Positions 53,301 through 62,015 of a DNA stretch of 64,000 bases are shown here, piece after piece. Position numbers and translations under genes: made by a program. Positions within the stretch are counted from its first letter, which is position 1. Each line of letters opens with the position of its first letter. The notes under the pieces were generated by a model. The model was not told the DNA's origin. It made no database searches and was given only the letters and a program-made list of their open reading frames with translations. Source of the stretch: Arbacia lixula (taxonomy: Eukaryota > Echinodermata > Echinoidea > Arbacioida > Arbaciidae). Location of the stretch: positions 11,739,497 to 11,803,496 of the forward strand of contig OZ022581.1 of assembly GCA_963669155.1 (NCBI GenBank), read 5' to 3'.

Positions 53301-54533
53301 CAAATATTCATGAATCCCAAGGTGTGCTTACGAACAAAGGTGGGCTACATCAGAGAATTTGCAGGCAAAGGATTGGATGAAATAATAATTTCTTATGATG
53401 ACATCTCAGAATTTGAACCCAGTAGAATGCTTAGTTCATATTTTTGTGCAAATGCAGAAATAATCATGCAGAAGTAATATTTTCATTGTCAGCAATCCTG
53501 GTGATTCTGCTGACCTGGGAGGGTGTGAGCATGCTCAATATTCACCTCTAATGTATCAAAATTAATGGTGAAATTAGATAGCCCAAAGCAGCCTTGTACT
53601 TTGTATACAATGATGAATACTGCACCGCATAATAAGGAGCATATTCCCACTTGACAGTAGAGAGGAACATATGGCACATTTACCCTCTTACAACAAAAGT
53701 TACAACAAACTTGATAGCCTATGGGACTGTGAGAGTCAAGGGCTGAAGGTTGAAGGTTACACACACTAGTGAAAAGGAAGAGAGGAATTATACCCAGAAG
53801 TGCAGTCCTATCATACTTACTTGACCAGCGATCTGTACGCATCAAGAAGATGACGTGCCTCTGTGGACAGACCCCGGATATTATCGTTCTCTGACGATTC
53901 CCTCCCATCAACTGGCTGAATGGGATCAAGGAGGGCAGCCTTCGCATCTTCCAGAGGTTTTCTCATCTGTAAGCGAAGCAAAACATGTAATAGTGTAAGA
54001 TACTTCAAATTCATTTGAAAGGAGATATAAAGTGAGTTTGATACTTTGAAGGTCCTAATGCTACCAAAAATTCTTGTGAGAGCTTGACACCCAAAACTCA
54101 AAACCACAAAGAAAAACACAAATGCAGAAATGGAGGATATTACGATAAAGCGGTAATATCTTTGTACAAAGCTTGAGATTTCAGGTTGGTGCTCCTAAAC
54201 TAAATTAGATGAGCTGTATACTATTCAAATGCGGTGAATCGCTATTTTCAAATTATATATGTACCACCAAAATAATTTCCAGAGACTTATTGCTTTTTGA
54301 GACAGCGGGTCATACCATTCACAACCGAATAATCTCTCATCCTTCCACAAAAACCAACATACCTGTGTAGTGAGATGCTTGTCTGCATCGTGCGTGAGCC
54401 CCAGTAGTGACAAAGTCCCGCTCAGCCCATGACTGGCCCTCCGGGCGCCGGGCAGGCCGCTAGTGCCATCGGCTGTGCCAGGGAAGGAGTAATGCTTGGC
54501 CATCGGCTGGTTAAAAAAGGACCCCTCTGCCAT
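38269..54533 (-). CDS. unidentified helical-repeat (HEAT/ARM-like) protein with acidic DW tail, 13 exons
   Basis: Thirteen minus-strand exons (listed separately) join with matching phases into 636 codons ending TGA at 38269. The first ~430 residues are amphipathic helices rich in Leu/Ala (for example the stretches around RWELRRMSQQ, LALAHFEEELEQ-like and LLLTQLRGYQEDED), suggesting an all-helical HEAT/ARM-type scaffold. Residues ~470-590 are low-complexity and acidic, ending in SDSDWDSWDDDEE, followed by two helices and the terminal RTFIRRILSS. Short acidic-Trp motifs of this kind often bind adaptor or coat proteins, but that role is inference. Exon 1 may be internal: the frame stays open upstream to a CCCCCATAG acceptor at ~54545, so the protein could continue to the right. 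I could not assign it to a family; HEATR5, importins and exportins were considered and did not fit from memory. A variant poly(A) signal (ATTAAA) lies on the minus strand at 38179-38184. Confidence 0.8.
38488..38790. mobile_element. CACCAAGCTGTTCTTAAG MITE, copy 2
   Basis: It shares the ends of the 34315 element (CACCAAGCTGTTCTTAAGC ... GCTTAAGAACAAC) and the GACTGGTG/CACCAGTC inner pair, but has a longer AT-rich centre. It lies about 140 bp upstream of the last coding exon in the transcript. Confidence 0.7.
38934..39092. mobile_element. TTGC-TTACC MITE, diverged family member
   Basis: The ends resemble the element at 46911 (CCAAGTTGCATA ... TATGCAACATGGCCC), with an ACCATGGTAGTTACTATTGA-like right arm. 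It lies in the last intron of the helical-repeat gene. Confidence 0.65.
39211..39353. mobile_element. GGGCCCTGTTGCATAAAAC MITE, left end eroded
   Basis: The right end reads TTTTATGCAACAGGGCCC. The left arm (ATGGCAACTCTGTCATCAAT onward) is diverged. It sits 119 bp from the neighbouring copy at 38934. Confidence 0.6.
40691..41030 (+). repeat. dispersed repeat ending in (CAGACTAA)n, copy 1
   Basis: It begins ACAAGGTGGTTCGCGAACCA, passes through GATGACCTTTGACCTCATCA and ATTGATGCAGAAATAAAGAA, and ends in a run of 8-mers CAGACTAA at 40923-40977. The same sequence is found at 50121. Confidence 0.75.
43845..44400 (+). repeat. ~65-bp minisatellite
   Basis: About eight diverged units are marked by CCACATCCTG(C)TCAGACC at roughly 43911, 43987, 44043, 44097, 44162, 44227, 44292 and 44369. 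Units alternate between GGGTTAACCCTG and GGTTTAACC variants. A short inverted pair, TTCACACTGGCA / TGCCAGTGTGAA, follows at 44409-44470. It lies in the last intron of the helical-repeat gene. Confidence 0.85.
44726..44786 (-). CDS. helical-repeat gene, exon 12
   Basis: The exon is 61 nt with acceptor TCCTGGACAG and donor TTGG|GTGAGT, reading DQSVFQEAVADFLRQLQGYL. An alternative donor nine bases earlier (CAAG|GTTACT) is weaker. The GTGAGT choice gives phase 1, which joins exon 13 in frame. The next intron is about 6.4 kb and full of repeats. Confidence 0.75.
45371..45549 (-). CDS. helical-repeat gene, exon 11 (Ser-rich and DW motif)
   Basis: The exon is 179 nt with acceptor CTCTTGACAG and donor GTGAGG. 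It is Ser/Pro/Gly-rich and ends AEDSDSDWDSWDDDEE, an acidic motif with two tryptophans that could be a CK2 substrate and a short adaptor-binding motif (inference). Confidence 0.83.
46298..46457 (-). CDS. helical-repeat gene, exon 10 (acidic linker)
   Basis: The exon is 160 nt with acceptor TGCCCTCTAG and donor GTACTG, ending in phase 1. It starts ALNPIQAGEEGAVDGEGG, contains GRLVLFASNDIPASPVDNLR and ends in a run of Asp/Glu (ISDDEEDEDEDRK). It is predicted to be disordered. Confidence 0.82.
46911..47062. mobile_element. TTGC-TTACC MITE, diverged family member
   Basis: The ends are CTGGTCCATGTTGC and GCAACATGGCCCAG, and the inner arms are TAACTTACCATCAATGGTAA and its approximate complement. 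It is closest to the copy at 38934 and lies in an intron of the helical-repeat gene. Confidence 0.7.
47118..47683. mobile_element. MITE with GGTATTCCA ends
   Basis: The ends GGGAATGGTATTCCAGAA and TTTTGGAATACCACCCC are imperfect inverted repeats. Inside are several TTAAG/CTTAGG-rich partial palindromes. It lies in the intron between exons 9 and 10 of the helical-repeat gene. Confidence 0.55.
47802..47924 (-). CDS. helical-repeat gene, exon 9
   Basis: This is a 41-codon phase-0 exon with acceptor TTGTGTTCAG and donor GTGAGT. It reads TLELSMLRQMLEMYQDLSLC and ends RLDML. These are the last clearly helical residues before the acidic tail. Confidence 0.84.
48415..48541 (-). CDS. helical-repeat gene, exon 8
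   Basis: The exon is 127 nt with acceptor CTTTTCCTAG and donor GTAAGA. It completes a split Gly codon and reads CCLLVTMVKGHITENGKAEA, then a Leu/Ser helix ending SSLVKLR. It leaves in phase 0. Confidence 0.85.
48786..49622 (-). repeat. array of five partial copies of exon 7 plus its downstream intron
   Basis: The markers (TGTCTTGG) recur at about 48816, 48986, 49157, 49311 and 49463, before the true exon's at 49634. Spacings are therefore 171, 171, 154, 152 and 171 bp. Each unit carries the last ~90-120 bp of exon 7, its GATGG|GTAGGG donor, and a GGGTAGGG-rich intron piece. The units lack the exon's acceptor and 5' half. Copies 3 and 4 also have a ~20-base internal deletion. Confidence 0.88.
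49623..49820 (-). CDS. helical-repeat gene, exon 7 (source of the intronic exon-fragment array)
   Basis: The exon is 198 nt with acceptor TGTTTTGCAG and donor GATGG|GTAGGG. It reads CCLRDDNTVQYGRQLERYVL and then a helix pair ending YQEDEDIAKTLLDG. Its 3' ~120 bp plus the donor and following intron have been copied five more times just downstream in the transcript (48.78-49.62 kb). This is the only copy with a proper 3' splice site and upstream half. Confidence 0.83.
50121..50625 (+). repeat. dispersed repeat ending in (CAGACTAA)n, copy 2 with internal duplication
   Basis: It begins ACAAGGTGGTCCGCGAACCA as at 40691. The middle portion (GATGACCTTTGACC... to AATGAGAGCAAGTT) occurs twice in tandem (~50205-50345 and ~50385-50520). 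It ends with CAGACTAA/CAGACCAA units at ~50537-50570. Confidence 0.75.
50815..51065. repeat. purine/pyrimidine inverted repeat
   Basis: GAGTAGAGAGGGTGAGA at ~50850 is complementary to CTCACCCTCTCTACTC at ~51005, with AGAAAGAAAAAAGA and TTTTCTTTTCTTCC flanks and a GAGCTCT-rich middle. Probably a MITE. It is intronic. Confidence 0.5.
51176..51318 (-). CDS. helical-repeat gene, exon 6
   Basis: The exon is 143 nt with acceptor TTCATTTAG and donor GTACGT, ending in phase 2. It reads ERDALDNALHQFQIRIFSHA and later LVPLDGFL. The split Cys codon is completed by exon 7. Confidence 0.83.
51375..51532. mobile_element. GGGCCCTGTTGCATAAAAC MITE in intron 5 of the helical-repeat gene
   Basis: This 158-bp palindromic element runs from GGGCCCTGTTGCATAAAA to TTTTATGCAACAGGGTCC. 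It is very similar to the copy at 10700. It lies about 57 bp upstream of exon 6 in the transcript. Confidence 0.8.
51728..51910 (-). CDS. helical-repeat gene, exon 5
   Basis: This is a 61-codon phase-0 exon with acceptor AATCCCACAG and donor GTTAGT. It encodes three amphipathic helices, with VSASIVVAVTQGLSEYVLIA in the middle and AHFEEELEQ at the end, typical of a HEAT/ARM-type solenoid. Confidence 0.85.
52346..52531 (-). CDS. helical-repeat gene, exon 4
   Basis: This is a 62-codon phase-0 exon with acceptor TACCTTTGCAG and donor GTACGA. It begins ALPLVAECLRWYHPESLVGF and continues with a second helix around LTLKHSIQHAHRMM. The codons are GC-rich compared with the AT-rich introns. Confidence 0.85.
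52824..52977 (-). CDS. helical-repeat gene, exon 3
   Basis: The acceptor is CACTGTGCAG and the donor GTATGA. Its first base completes a Lys codon with the previous exon. It encodes ADARASQTSIQLPWLHGLQL and a long Leu/Gln helix ending RWELRRMSQQ. Confidence 0.83.
53821..53966 (-). CDS. helical-repeat gene, exon 2
   Basis: The acceptor TTCGCTTACAG precedes an in-frame ATG. The exon is 146 nt and reads MRKPLEDAKAALLDPIQPVD... to LLDAYRSLV. The donor is GTAAGT and the exon ends in phase 2. The helix-rich sequence starts here. Confidence 0.8.
54363..54533 (-). CDS. helical-repeat gene, exon 1 of those visible
   Basis: There are 57 codons from the ATG at 54533 (MAEGSFFNQPMAKHYSFPGT...), ending ACACAG|GTATGT, phase 0. 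Three more codons are open upstream to a possible CCATAG acceptor, so this may be an internal exon. The content is Gly/Ser-rich and probably disordered. Confidence 0.7.
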
Positions 54534-54545
54534 CGTCTGGGCCCT

Positions 54546-57500
54546 ATGGGGGATTCACGGGAATCACATTTCCAATCAGAGACTGGCTGCAATGAGGCTG
54601 CTATATGATTACGTTATGTCATTTTCTCAGTGCAATATTAGTTGTATATAAAATAAAGTATTCATGTATCACTTAGTGCACGGGAATCATATTTTTCTTA
54701 TATTCAGAAAAAGACTGCGATGAATTAGACAATTTTGTGGCATTGCCAACTATATGATTATCTCAATTTTAATGCATTATTCATCATACAAAATGAATTA
54801 TTCACAACCTTGCATCGTCCACTATGCGGGTTTGTCTTTTATCTGATGTACTATTCGTTGGATACCTGCAAAAATATTCTATGTGGCCATGAACAATCAA
54901 ACATAAGGTCAACATTTTGAATAAGATTAGCTACAGCGAATCTCTATGTTGTGTGACAGTTTACATATCTTCCAATGAGCCCCACATGGTTCACATTCAG
55001 AACTTGGTCCAGAGAGTATAAAAACCCCATGCACAATTTCAAGGCCTGTCGAGATTAACTCCCTTAGTACCAAAGCATGAAGAGACAATTGATTTATAAC
55101 ATAGAATGAGCCCATGGTAATGAGGGGGTTTAAAGCCATATAAGGCTAATGGTGGTAGTGATGACGGACACACATAACAGCCCTTACATGTACATAGATT
55201 TAAGATTTACATAACCAGCTCATTTTTCTATTTTTTCTTTGAAAACTGGGAAGAGTTATCATTGTTGCATTCTTTTCACAATGTGTCCTGCGTACCATGT
55301 TTTTATCTAAAAAGTTTTATTGTAATCGCGGTACAAGTACATCTACATGAAAACACAAACAGCAATATCAGCAAAACTATAAAAGTCAGTATTACTACAA
55401 GTGGAAATTCAAAATACACACAAACTGCAGATCTAGACTATCCGCTATTCTACATAGAGACACAACAGGAAATTTAAACGCTTTCTAACACAAGAAGTCA
55501 TTGACAATTATACACTTAGCACACGGAAGGAAGATATTTTTGCACATGATACATAATTAAGTATGCTGTAAATGAATGTTATAAATCAGTGCATTTTGTA
55601 CTGGCACAAGGGAAAAAAATAAGGGTAAATCAGAGGGGGTCAAAAAAATGAAGAAAGAATAGTTGCTACAAGTATAAGATAAAAGACTCATAAATCATTA
55701 ATACAGTATGTAACAATCTTGTCAATAACTACGATTACAAATATATATAAAAATATAAGATTTTTAAGTCATTAACATTCAAACCAATCCAGAGCAATCT
55801 TGCCGTACAGTATATACATGTGCTTCTTATATATCAGACGTTTGGCTGCAAATTGTAAGTTATTCAATTCATATCGCTGATGTGTACAGTTAAAAATCAA
55901 GCATAACATCAACTCAAAAAAAAGAGGAAAAATAAATACTGTGGTAGTGCCACTTATGGGAAATTAAGAAAGGCAGAAATCAAAACAGAGGATTTAAGGA
56001 TACCTGATCCATGTTTCTTTCAAAGGGTCTTTGTGTCACTTCAAATCTTATTTAGTCTAACTCATCAAGTCACTTAATCTACACATCCCCAAAATAAAGA
56101 ATTCATATATACCAATATATCTATTTTTTTGTTTATTTCTTTAGGGTTGTGGTGTCATTGTTTGGAGATACCATTTCTCCTGATTGAGGTATTGTATCAT
56201 CTGAATGTCAAACCACACTAAAACAAAATCTAGGTGTGTCCAGCAATTTTTCACAAATACATACTTCTTTGGATTTAACACTCTAAAACTCCACAAAATT
56301 TGTGTTAAATTCAACTTTTAGAGAATATTTTTTTTCTATAACATATAAAGCTACTAGAACAATCAGTACATTAATGCAAACAAAATTAAACTCTATGAAA
56401 AGTATATCAAACACTACGAGCTCTTTGCAAACTGCAGAGGAAGAAAGTTATCTGTATGATTAAACATCTATTGCGCAGCTATTACAAAAATAAATCATAA
56501 ACTAGAAGCAATATCTTTTGCTGTATGATGCAAAAAGAAGTAGAATAGATTTGATGGTGAACCAATCAGGAATTGAATTGTATTCTAGTAGGACCCCGCG
56601 TTCAATGTGAGCATGCTCTGTACCCCATTCAATCATATATGCAATAAACTTTTTTGTTCTTGCCATAGGGTTGTTAGTGTTTCGTACTGAGAGAGTACAA
56701 AATGGCTTCATGTATTCCACCAGCTATCAAGAATAGGATGTAGTTTAATGATGTGATTACAATTAAAAAAGGAGCTCAGAGGAATGAAGAAAGGGTGATG
56801 ATAGAAAGAGTAGCAAAAAGAGAAGGAAGGAGAAAGGGAAGAAAGAGGAGCAACACATACCAAGATATCTATTACCCTTCTTATCACAAACTACATGTAG
56901 TCATAACTTGTGAAGAAGAATAGAGACCCTATTTTAAACATATTACCAAGAAGAATCATACTGTTATCTGGAAATTCATGGACATGAATTCTGTGAGTGA
57001 GAAATAACTTCCCTCCTTTTGCACCCATACCCAAGGCAAATTCCTGGTTGGTTCAACACAATAGCGCATATATGGTCACAAGTCCTGCACAAAACTTTGC
57101 AATACTGCTGTACAAACCTTCTCCTAAAAAACCTGGGTGCCCAAAATACAAAGGAAAATAGTTTTAAGAGGTGGAGACATACAGAACAGCCACAATGAAA
57201 CAAATGGATGGATATGGGTTAGCACTGTTAGTAAATGTGTCATTGTCTATGTCTTTAACAATAATGTATAAAAGTGTGGAAGTTAGTTGGTGTCACATGA
57301 AACTGTGTAACAATACACATTTGTGTGACAAGTTATGACTTCCATTTACATTTTGTGTTCATCAATGTAAAAGCAAAATTGCGAAAGAAAAAGAAACCTG
57401 AGCAGTACATGCTAACATTTATAATTCAGTACTCAGTATGAAAGTCATGGAGGCGACTTATACATTGAGCGGTATTAGACTAATACCAGAATGAAACTGA

Positions 57501-57947
57501 ATGAAATATTACATGAAGACATATCGAAAGGTTATGGACAAAAGAAAACCACAGTATTATTGATCATCTTAAAGAAACAATCGTCTACCTTTAGATGATA
57601 TTCATTTTGAAATTATTGACTAGACTCACTCCAGGAACACACATAATGTCTCCCTTTCAGCAACATACATGAACATTTCACAGAAACAGATCCATGTATC
57701 AACACCAAATAATTGCAGAAGTTGGGCTTCCATAAACCACTTATGGATGTAACTCTCCAGACTTTCAAAGTTTCCTTGAAGAAAGCATCTCACTTGTATG
57801 GACAAAGATGACTTTATTTGAGGCATGTTTTCTAATTAGATACTGATTTTTTTTCTTTTTATTCTTATATGGATATTTTTGCATTTTAAAAGCTATATTT
57901 CATAATAGCAGACAGAAGAAACAAGGATTTCATAATCAAATATAGGC
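54546..57947. other. AT-rich stretch right of the helical-repeat gene
   Basis: If exon 1 is internal, this is intron; if not, it is upstream DNA. No CpG-rich promoter, TATA-like motif at a sensible place, or exon was recognised. Confidence 0.4.
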
Positions 57948-58283
57948 TAAGGTATTGAAAATATGAATCCATACAAAAAGTAGAAACAATTTTGAATTTA
58001 AGCATATTTTGAAACATACCGCTCAACACCCAAGAGGCATTTTCCCATAACACTAAAGTCTTTGCAGTGATTTAACAACATTATTTCCAAAACAAATTGC
58101 TTCGATTTAAATGTAGCCAATCAGGGTAAGGTATTGAAAATATGAATCCATGTAAAAAGTAGAAACAATTTTGAATTTAAGCATATTTTGAATTTTTGAA
58201 ACATACCGCTCAACACCCAAGAGGCATTTTCCCATAACACTAAAGTCTTTGCAGTGATTTAACAACATTATTTCTAAAACAAT
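57948..58283 (+). repeat. tandem duplication (179-bp spacing) abutting the Ngaro-type element
   Basis: 57948-58107 is repeated at 58127-58283 with very few differences (one 9-base insertion and a C/T change). The second unit breaks off just where the element's direct repeat begins, so the insertion is at or next to the end of the duplicated unit. Confidence 0.85.
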
Positions 58284-58506
58284 TCGATTATTCGAGTTAT
58301 CGAATCAGCGCATTTGTGAGAGAATGCAACGTAAACAATATAGTTCAGGGTCAAAGTGTTTACGCTAGCAAAGTGCAGAAGGTCAAAAGAGAAACTATTT
58401 GTTAAGCGCATCGCGCGCGATACCGGTAAAGTGCGCGCATGCCAAGTTAGCATACACGGCACAACAACTGAATTCGCCTCACATGCTCAACAAGTTCCAC
58501 TGGGGT
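58279..58506 (+). repeat. left direct repeat (A1) of the Ngaro-type element
   Basis: It is identical base for base to 63773-64000 and contains a GCGCGCGCGATACCGG stretch and a 9-bp spaced inverted pair near its start (TCGATTATTCGAGTTATCGA). The exact left boundary is uncertain by a few bases because flanking DNA shares CAATTCG-like sequence. Confidence 0.85.
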
Positions 58507-58733
58507 TGGATGTTTTTCTTTTAGCTCTCCCAGATTTAATATTCACGTAGGAACAGGAATATACACGTAGACCTATACCCTTATGGTGTCTGCACTCGAA
58601 CAATGTTATTACCGAGACAACTTTTACCGTGCTGGCTCACCGTGCTGGCTCGTCGAGGATGGTTTAGCCCACGCTATCGCCTGGTAATAACCCTGGAAGT
58701 GATCAAGTCTAGATCTACTATACAAACTGAAGC

Positions 58734-60065
58734 GCTCGATCAAGCCCGAACTGGACAGTGACAATGGGGAAGAAAAGACGTCTAAACGCCAGACCAGAGC
58801 ATCAGCACGGAATGTTAGTGTTACCACAGGACCCAGCACGAGAGTGACAAGGTCTAGTACTATTTGCTCTAGGCCTAGACTACTAGTAGCAGGAGAGGGA
58901 GATACACATCAAGTCCAATGCTAAAGGAATCGGTGTCGCAAGATCAGCCAGTGACCGGCCCAGGGACGGTGGAGCAGGCGCCCGCAGCCCAGGCAGCAAC
59001 ACCCAGTCAGTCGTCAGGACGACCCTCGGTCGTGACACAGCCGGGTGAGTTCGTAGACTAACAAGCGTCAGCTTGACATTACATGCATTAGATCTAGACT
59101 AATGAAAGCATAGAGACCAATTCAGTCCTCGTCCCTACCGTATCGTTCCCGTCCATAGTACCAGGGCGGGATGGAGGTCTAAATCCAGACCTGGGCGGTC
59201 ATGTAGTAGACTTAGATCTACATCTAGATCTAGGCCTAGGCCTAAACCCGAAACCAATCGATCCGATCCCGTCTCAATTCAACCCCATAATGTCAATCCC
59301 AGTCCCAACAAGTCCCGATGCCATCTCCAATCGGACCAATTACTTGTCGCCCAAACAGAAACCCTGGGTATCACGGTTCCCCATGAAAGAAAAAATATGG
59401 AAGGGAGAATACGTCGATTTTAACGGGTTACTAGGCAACCAGGGGATGACGGCTCGAGGGCAGGGATATGTTCCAATGGAAGAGTGTCAATCGGGTTTTA
59501 CTGTAGGCCTAGTTCAAACGGGACAACAGCTCATGCTTAAACCGACAGTAACAGCAAGAAACAAGACCTACAACATTGAGGCATGGACGAACGCCTTTTT
59601 GACATTTGCGAGTGTCTATTTGCAGGCACATCCAAACTGCGCAAAAGAAATCCTAAAATATTGCCACCTCATACGGTCGGCATCGAGCAAATAGGCGGGG
59701 TACGGATGACGGGACTATGATGGGGAGTTTCGATCCCGTAAATCAATATCTAATGGATCGTGGGCTAGTATCGATGGAGAGTTGTGGCTCATGCACGTTG
59801 TAGGGGGTGGGGCGCCTAGACTAACAACAATAGAAACCCCACGGCTAAGCCTCCAAGCGTGGAGGGCCAGGCGGGACCAGACCATTTAAGTCCCAAGGGC
59901 AATACGGCCCCAGAACACCGGGCACCAGAAGTCAGGCTTACTGGAGTCAACCAGCCCGCCGGCTGGGCGGCCGACAGCTCCGGGCTCGGCAGTCCGGTCC
60001 CGGTGTATACTATGCATTTACCTTCGGACATGGAAAATGTGAACGTCAGCAGTGCAAATTCCTGA
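58734..60065 (+). pseudogene. gag-like ORF1 of the Ngaro-type element, broken
   Basis: The longest intact part is 59290-59694 and contains KQKPWVSRFPMKEKIWKGEY and AWTNAFLTFASVYLQAHPNC followed by AKEILKYCH. This is the conserved gag domain of Ngaro/DIRS elements (structural protein, nucleic-acid packaging). After the stop, a YDGEFR / ELWL block continues, and near 60005-60055 a shifted frame encodes FGHGKCERQQCKF, a Cys-containing knuckle. Upstream (58734-58860 and 58918-59045) are basic and Pro/Gln-rich N-terminal stretches in other frames. Several stops and frameshifts separate the parts. Confidence 0.65.
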
Positions 60066-60083
60066 ACTACACTTACTAGCTCT

Positions 60084-61350
60084 ATCTCCCAAGTAGAAAG
60101 ACTAGTAGTAGCAGAGCTAGAAAGATATCCCAATGAAAAGGCAGCGCAATTCTTAGTAACCGGTTTCACCCAGGGCTTCATATTGAATTACAACGGCCCT
60201 CGGTTGCCTGCTGATCTACCAAATTTGGAATCGGCAGATCAGAATACGGTAGCGACAAAAAAGAAAATCGATAAGGAAGTTACTTTGGGACACTATGCAG
60301 GCCCATACGAGAAAAGACCCCTTCAATATTGGAGAGCATGCCCAACTGGCTTAGTCCCGAAGAAGAACTCAGGGGATTTCAGACTAATAAACCACTTATC
60401 CTATCCGAAAGGGTACTTGATTAATGATTTCATTGCCGATGACGCATGCAAAGTAGAATACAGAAGCTTTGATACTGCCGTAGATTTAGTTTCTCGGACG
60501 GGAATAGGGGCCGAGTTAGCAAAAGAAGACATAAAATCTGCGTTCAGACTACTTCCCATATCACCCCAGGACTTTGAATTATTAGGAATAAAAGTCGAAG
60601 GGAACTAAAATGTAGATAAGTGTTTACCAATGGGGATCCGATGCGCTCCGGCATATTTTGAAGAATTCTCATTTCTAGAATTTTGTTTGAGGGACAGGCT
60701 AGGGACAGATAGGATAGTTCACTACATGGACGATTTTTCTTAGCAGTAGGGTCGGCAAATGCAGGAGGTATTAAATGTTTGAGAATAATAATCGAATTTT
60801 GCTCATTAGGCAGTGAACTAGGTGTCCCTCTGGCTATGGAAAAATCGGAAGGGCTCTGTACAAAATTTACATATCTAGGCCTGGAGATTGACACCAGCGT
60901 CATTCAAGTTCGGATACTTGACGGTAAGGTAGCAGCCTTGAAACAGAAAATCCGCAGGGCCTTAGAACAAAAGTCTTGGATCTGAGGAATATATAGTCGT
61001 TAATAGGATCCTTGAATTTTGTTTGTCGAGCCGTACGGCCAGGTAGAGCGTCCCTAAGGAGGTTAATATATCTCGTGAAAACAGAAGACGGGTCAAAGGG
61101 TTCACCGCGTTTAACGGATGGAACCCGTGCTGACCTCGAACTTAAGTTGTCTTTTCTGGAACAATTTTACGGGGTCACAATCATTCAAGCTAGGCAGTGG
61201 TCAACTGACTAAGACTTGAACTTATTCACAGATGCAAGCGGAGGCATAGGATTTGGCGGTTGGTTCAGTGGTGCGTGGCCTCAGCACGTGTTGAAGGAAG
61301 ATTACTCCATAGCATGGAAGGAAATGGTTCCCACAACAGTTGCCCAATTG
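60084..61350 (+). pseudogene. reverse transcriptase-RNase H of the Ngaro-type element, broken
   Basis: The frame shows the RT finger region (YWRACPTGLVPKKNSGDFRL), then LAKEDIKSAFRLLPI, a KCLPMGIRCAP block, and the catalytic HYMDDF at 60717-60734. An RNase H segment follows (NLFTDASGGIGFGGWFSGAW, from ~61217) with its catalytic Asp. This order and the DIRS-style RNase H are typical of YR retroelements. Inactivating changes include a TAA at ~60606 inside the palm, a one-base loss in the T run just after YMDD, and stops near 60983 and 61210. Length between motifs is otherwise normal. Confidence 0.8.
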
Positions 61351-61399
61351 CCGCAATGCGTACTTTTCTCAACCTGAGACCCAAAACCAATCTGCCACG

Positions 61400-61772
61400 C
61401 TAATGGGACCTCATTAACCAGGTACCCATTTAGAGCAATACTGATTAAGGCGTTGATCTTTTCAGGGGTGCAATCAGCCCATTATGGCACTCATTCATTT
61501 CGTATTGGTGCTGCCACAACGGCTGCCTTGAATGGATTACCCACAGAAAAAAAAAAAAAAAATTAAAACAAATATGGGGCGATGGCGCAGCGGGGCCTAC
61601 AGGTCTTATGTAAGACCCTAGTCGTTTTAGAATAGAGATATCCTCCTTCCAAGGGTCATAGCGTGGAAGGTTGTAGTTTACATAATAAAATTGAGAGTGC
61701 TTTCTCATCTCTCACATGAAGCAAATTATTGTAAGTTGATCATAAGTCTTCAAAAGTCATGTATACAGTGTA

Positions 61773-61812
<40 letters not shown>

Positions 61813-62015
61813 TATGGATATATATATATAAAAATAAATAAAGAATGTACAAATAATAAGAAACCGATCATCGTGCTTACCAAATTATAGCACGGGCACA
61901 ATGTGATGCTCGTTTTAACCTTAACTACGAACAAGTGGAAGAGGGTGGACTATGAAAAACATATGATCGTGAAAAGAATTATATACATATATACTTCCCC
62001 GGAGAACTCTTTTGT
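61400..62015 (+). pseudogene. tyrosine recombinase remnant, interrupted by an insertion
   Basis: 61430-61545 encodes FRAILIKALIFSGVQSAHYG and THSFRIGAATTAALNGLP, which is the H-x-x-R box of tyrosine recombinases from DIRS/Ngaro elements. The N-terminal two-thirds, with the first catalytic Arg, is absent: RNase H sequence runs almost straight into box II, so an internal deletion is likely at ~61350-61430. The frame then hits an A-run at 61550. A possible C-terminal end with YIYTSPENSF resumes at ~61980, after inserted DNA. The nucleophilic Tyr assignment is tentative. Confidence 0.6.
61550..61850 (+). mobile_element. A/TA-rich insertion with a tRNA A-box-like start, SINE-like
   Basis: This lies inside the recombinase remnant. 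It is bounded by an A-run at ~61550 and by A18 followed by (TA)n at 61773-61830. Near its left end, TGGCGCAGCGGGG fits an RNA polymerase III A box, but no convincing B box is placed at the usual distance. A SINE or other short retroposon is the simplest reading. Confidence 0.35.
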
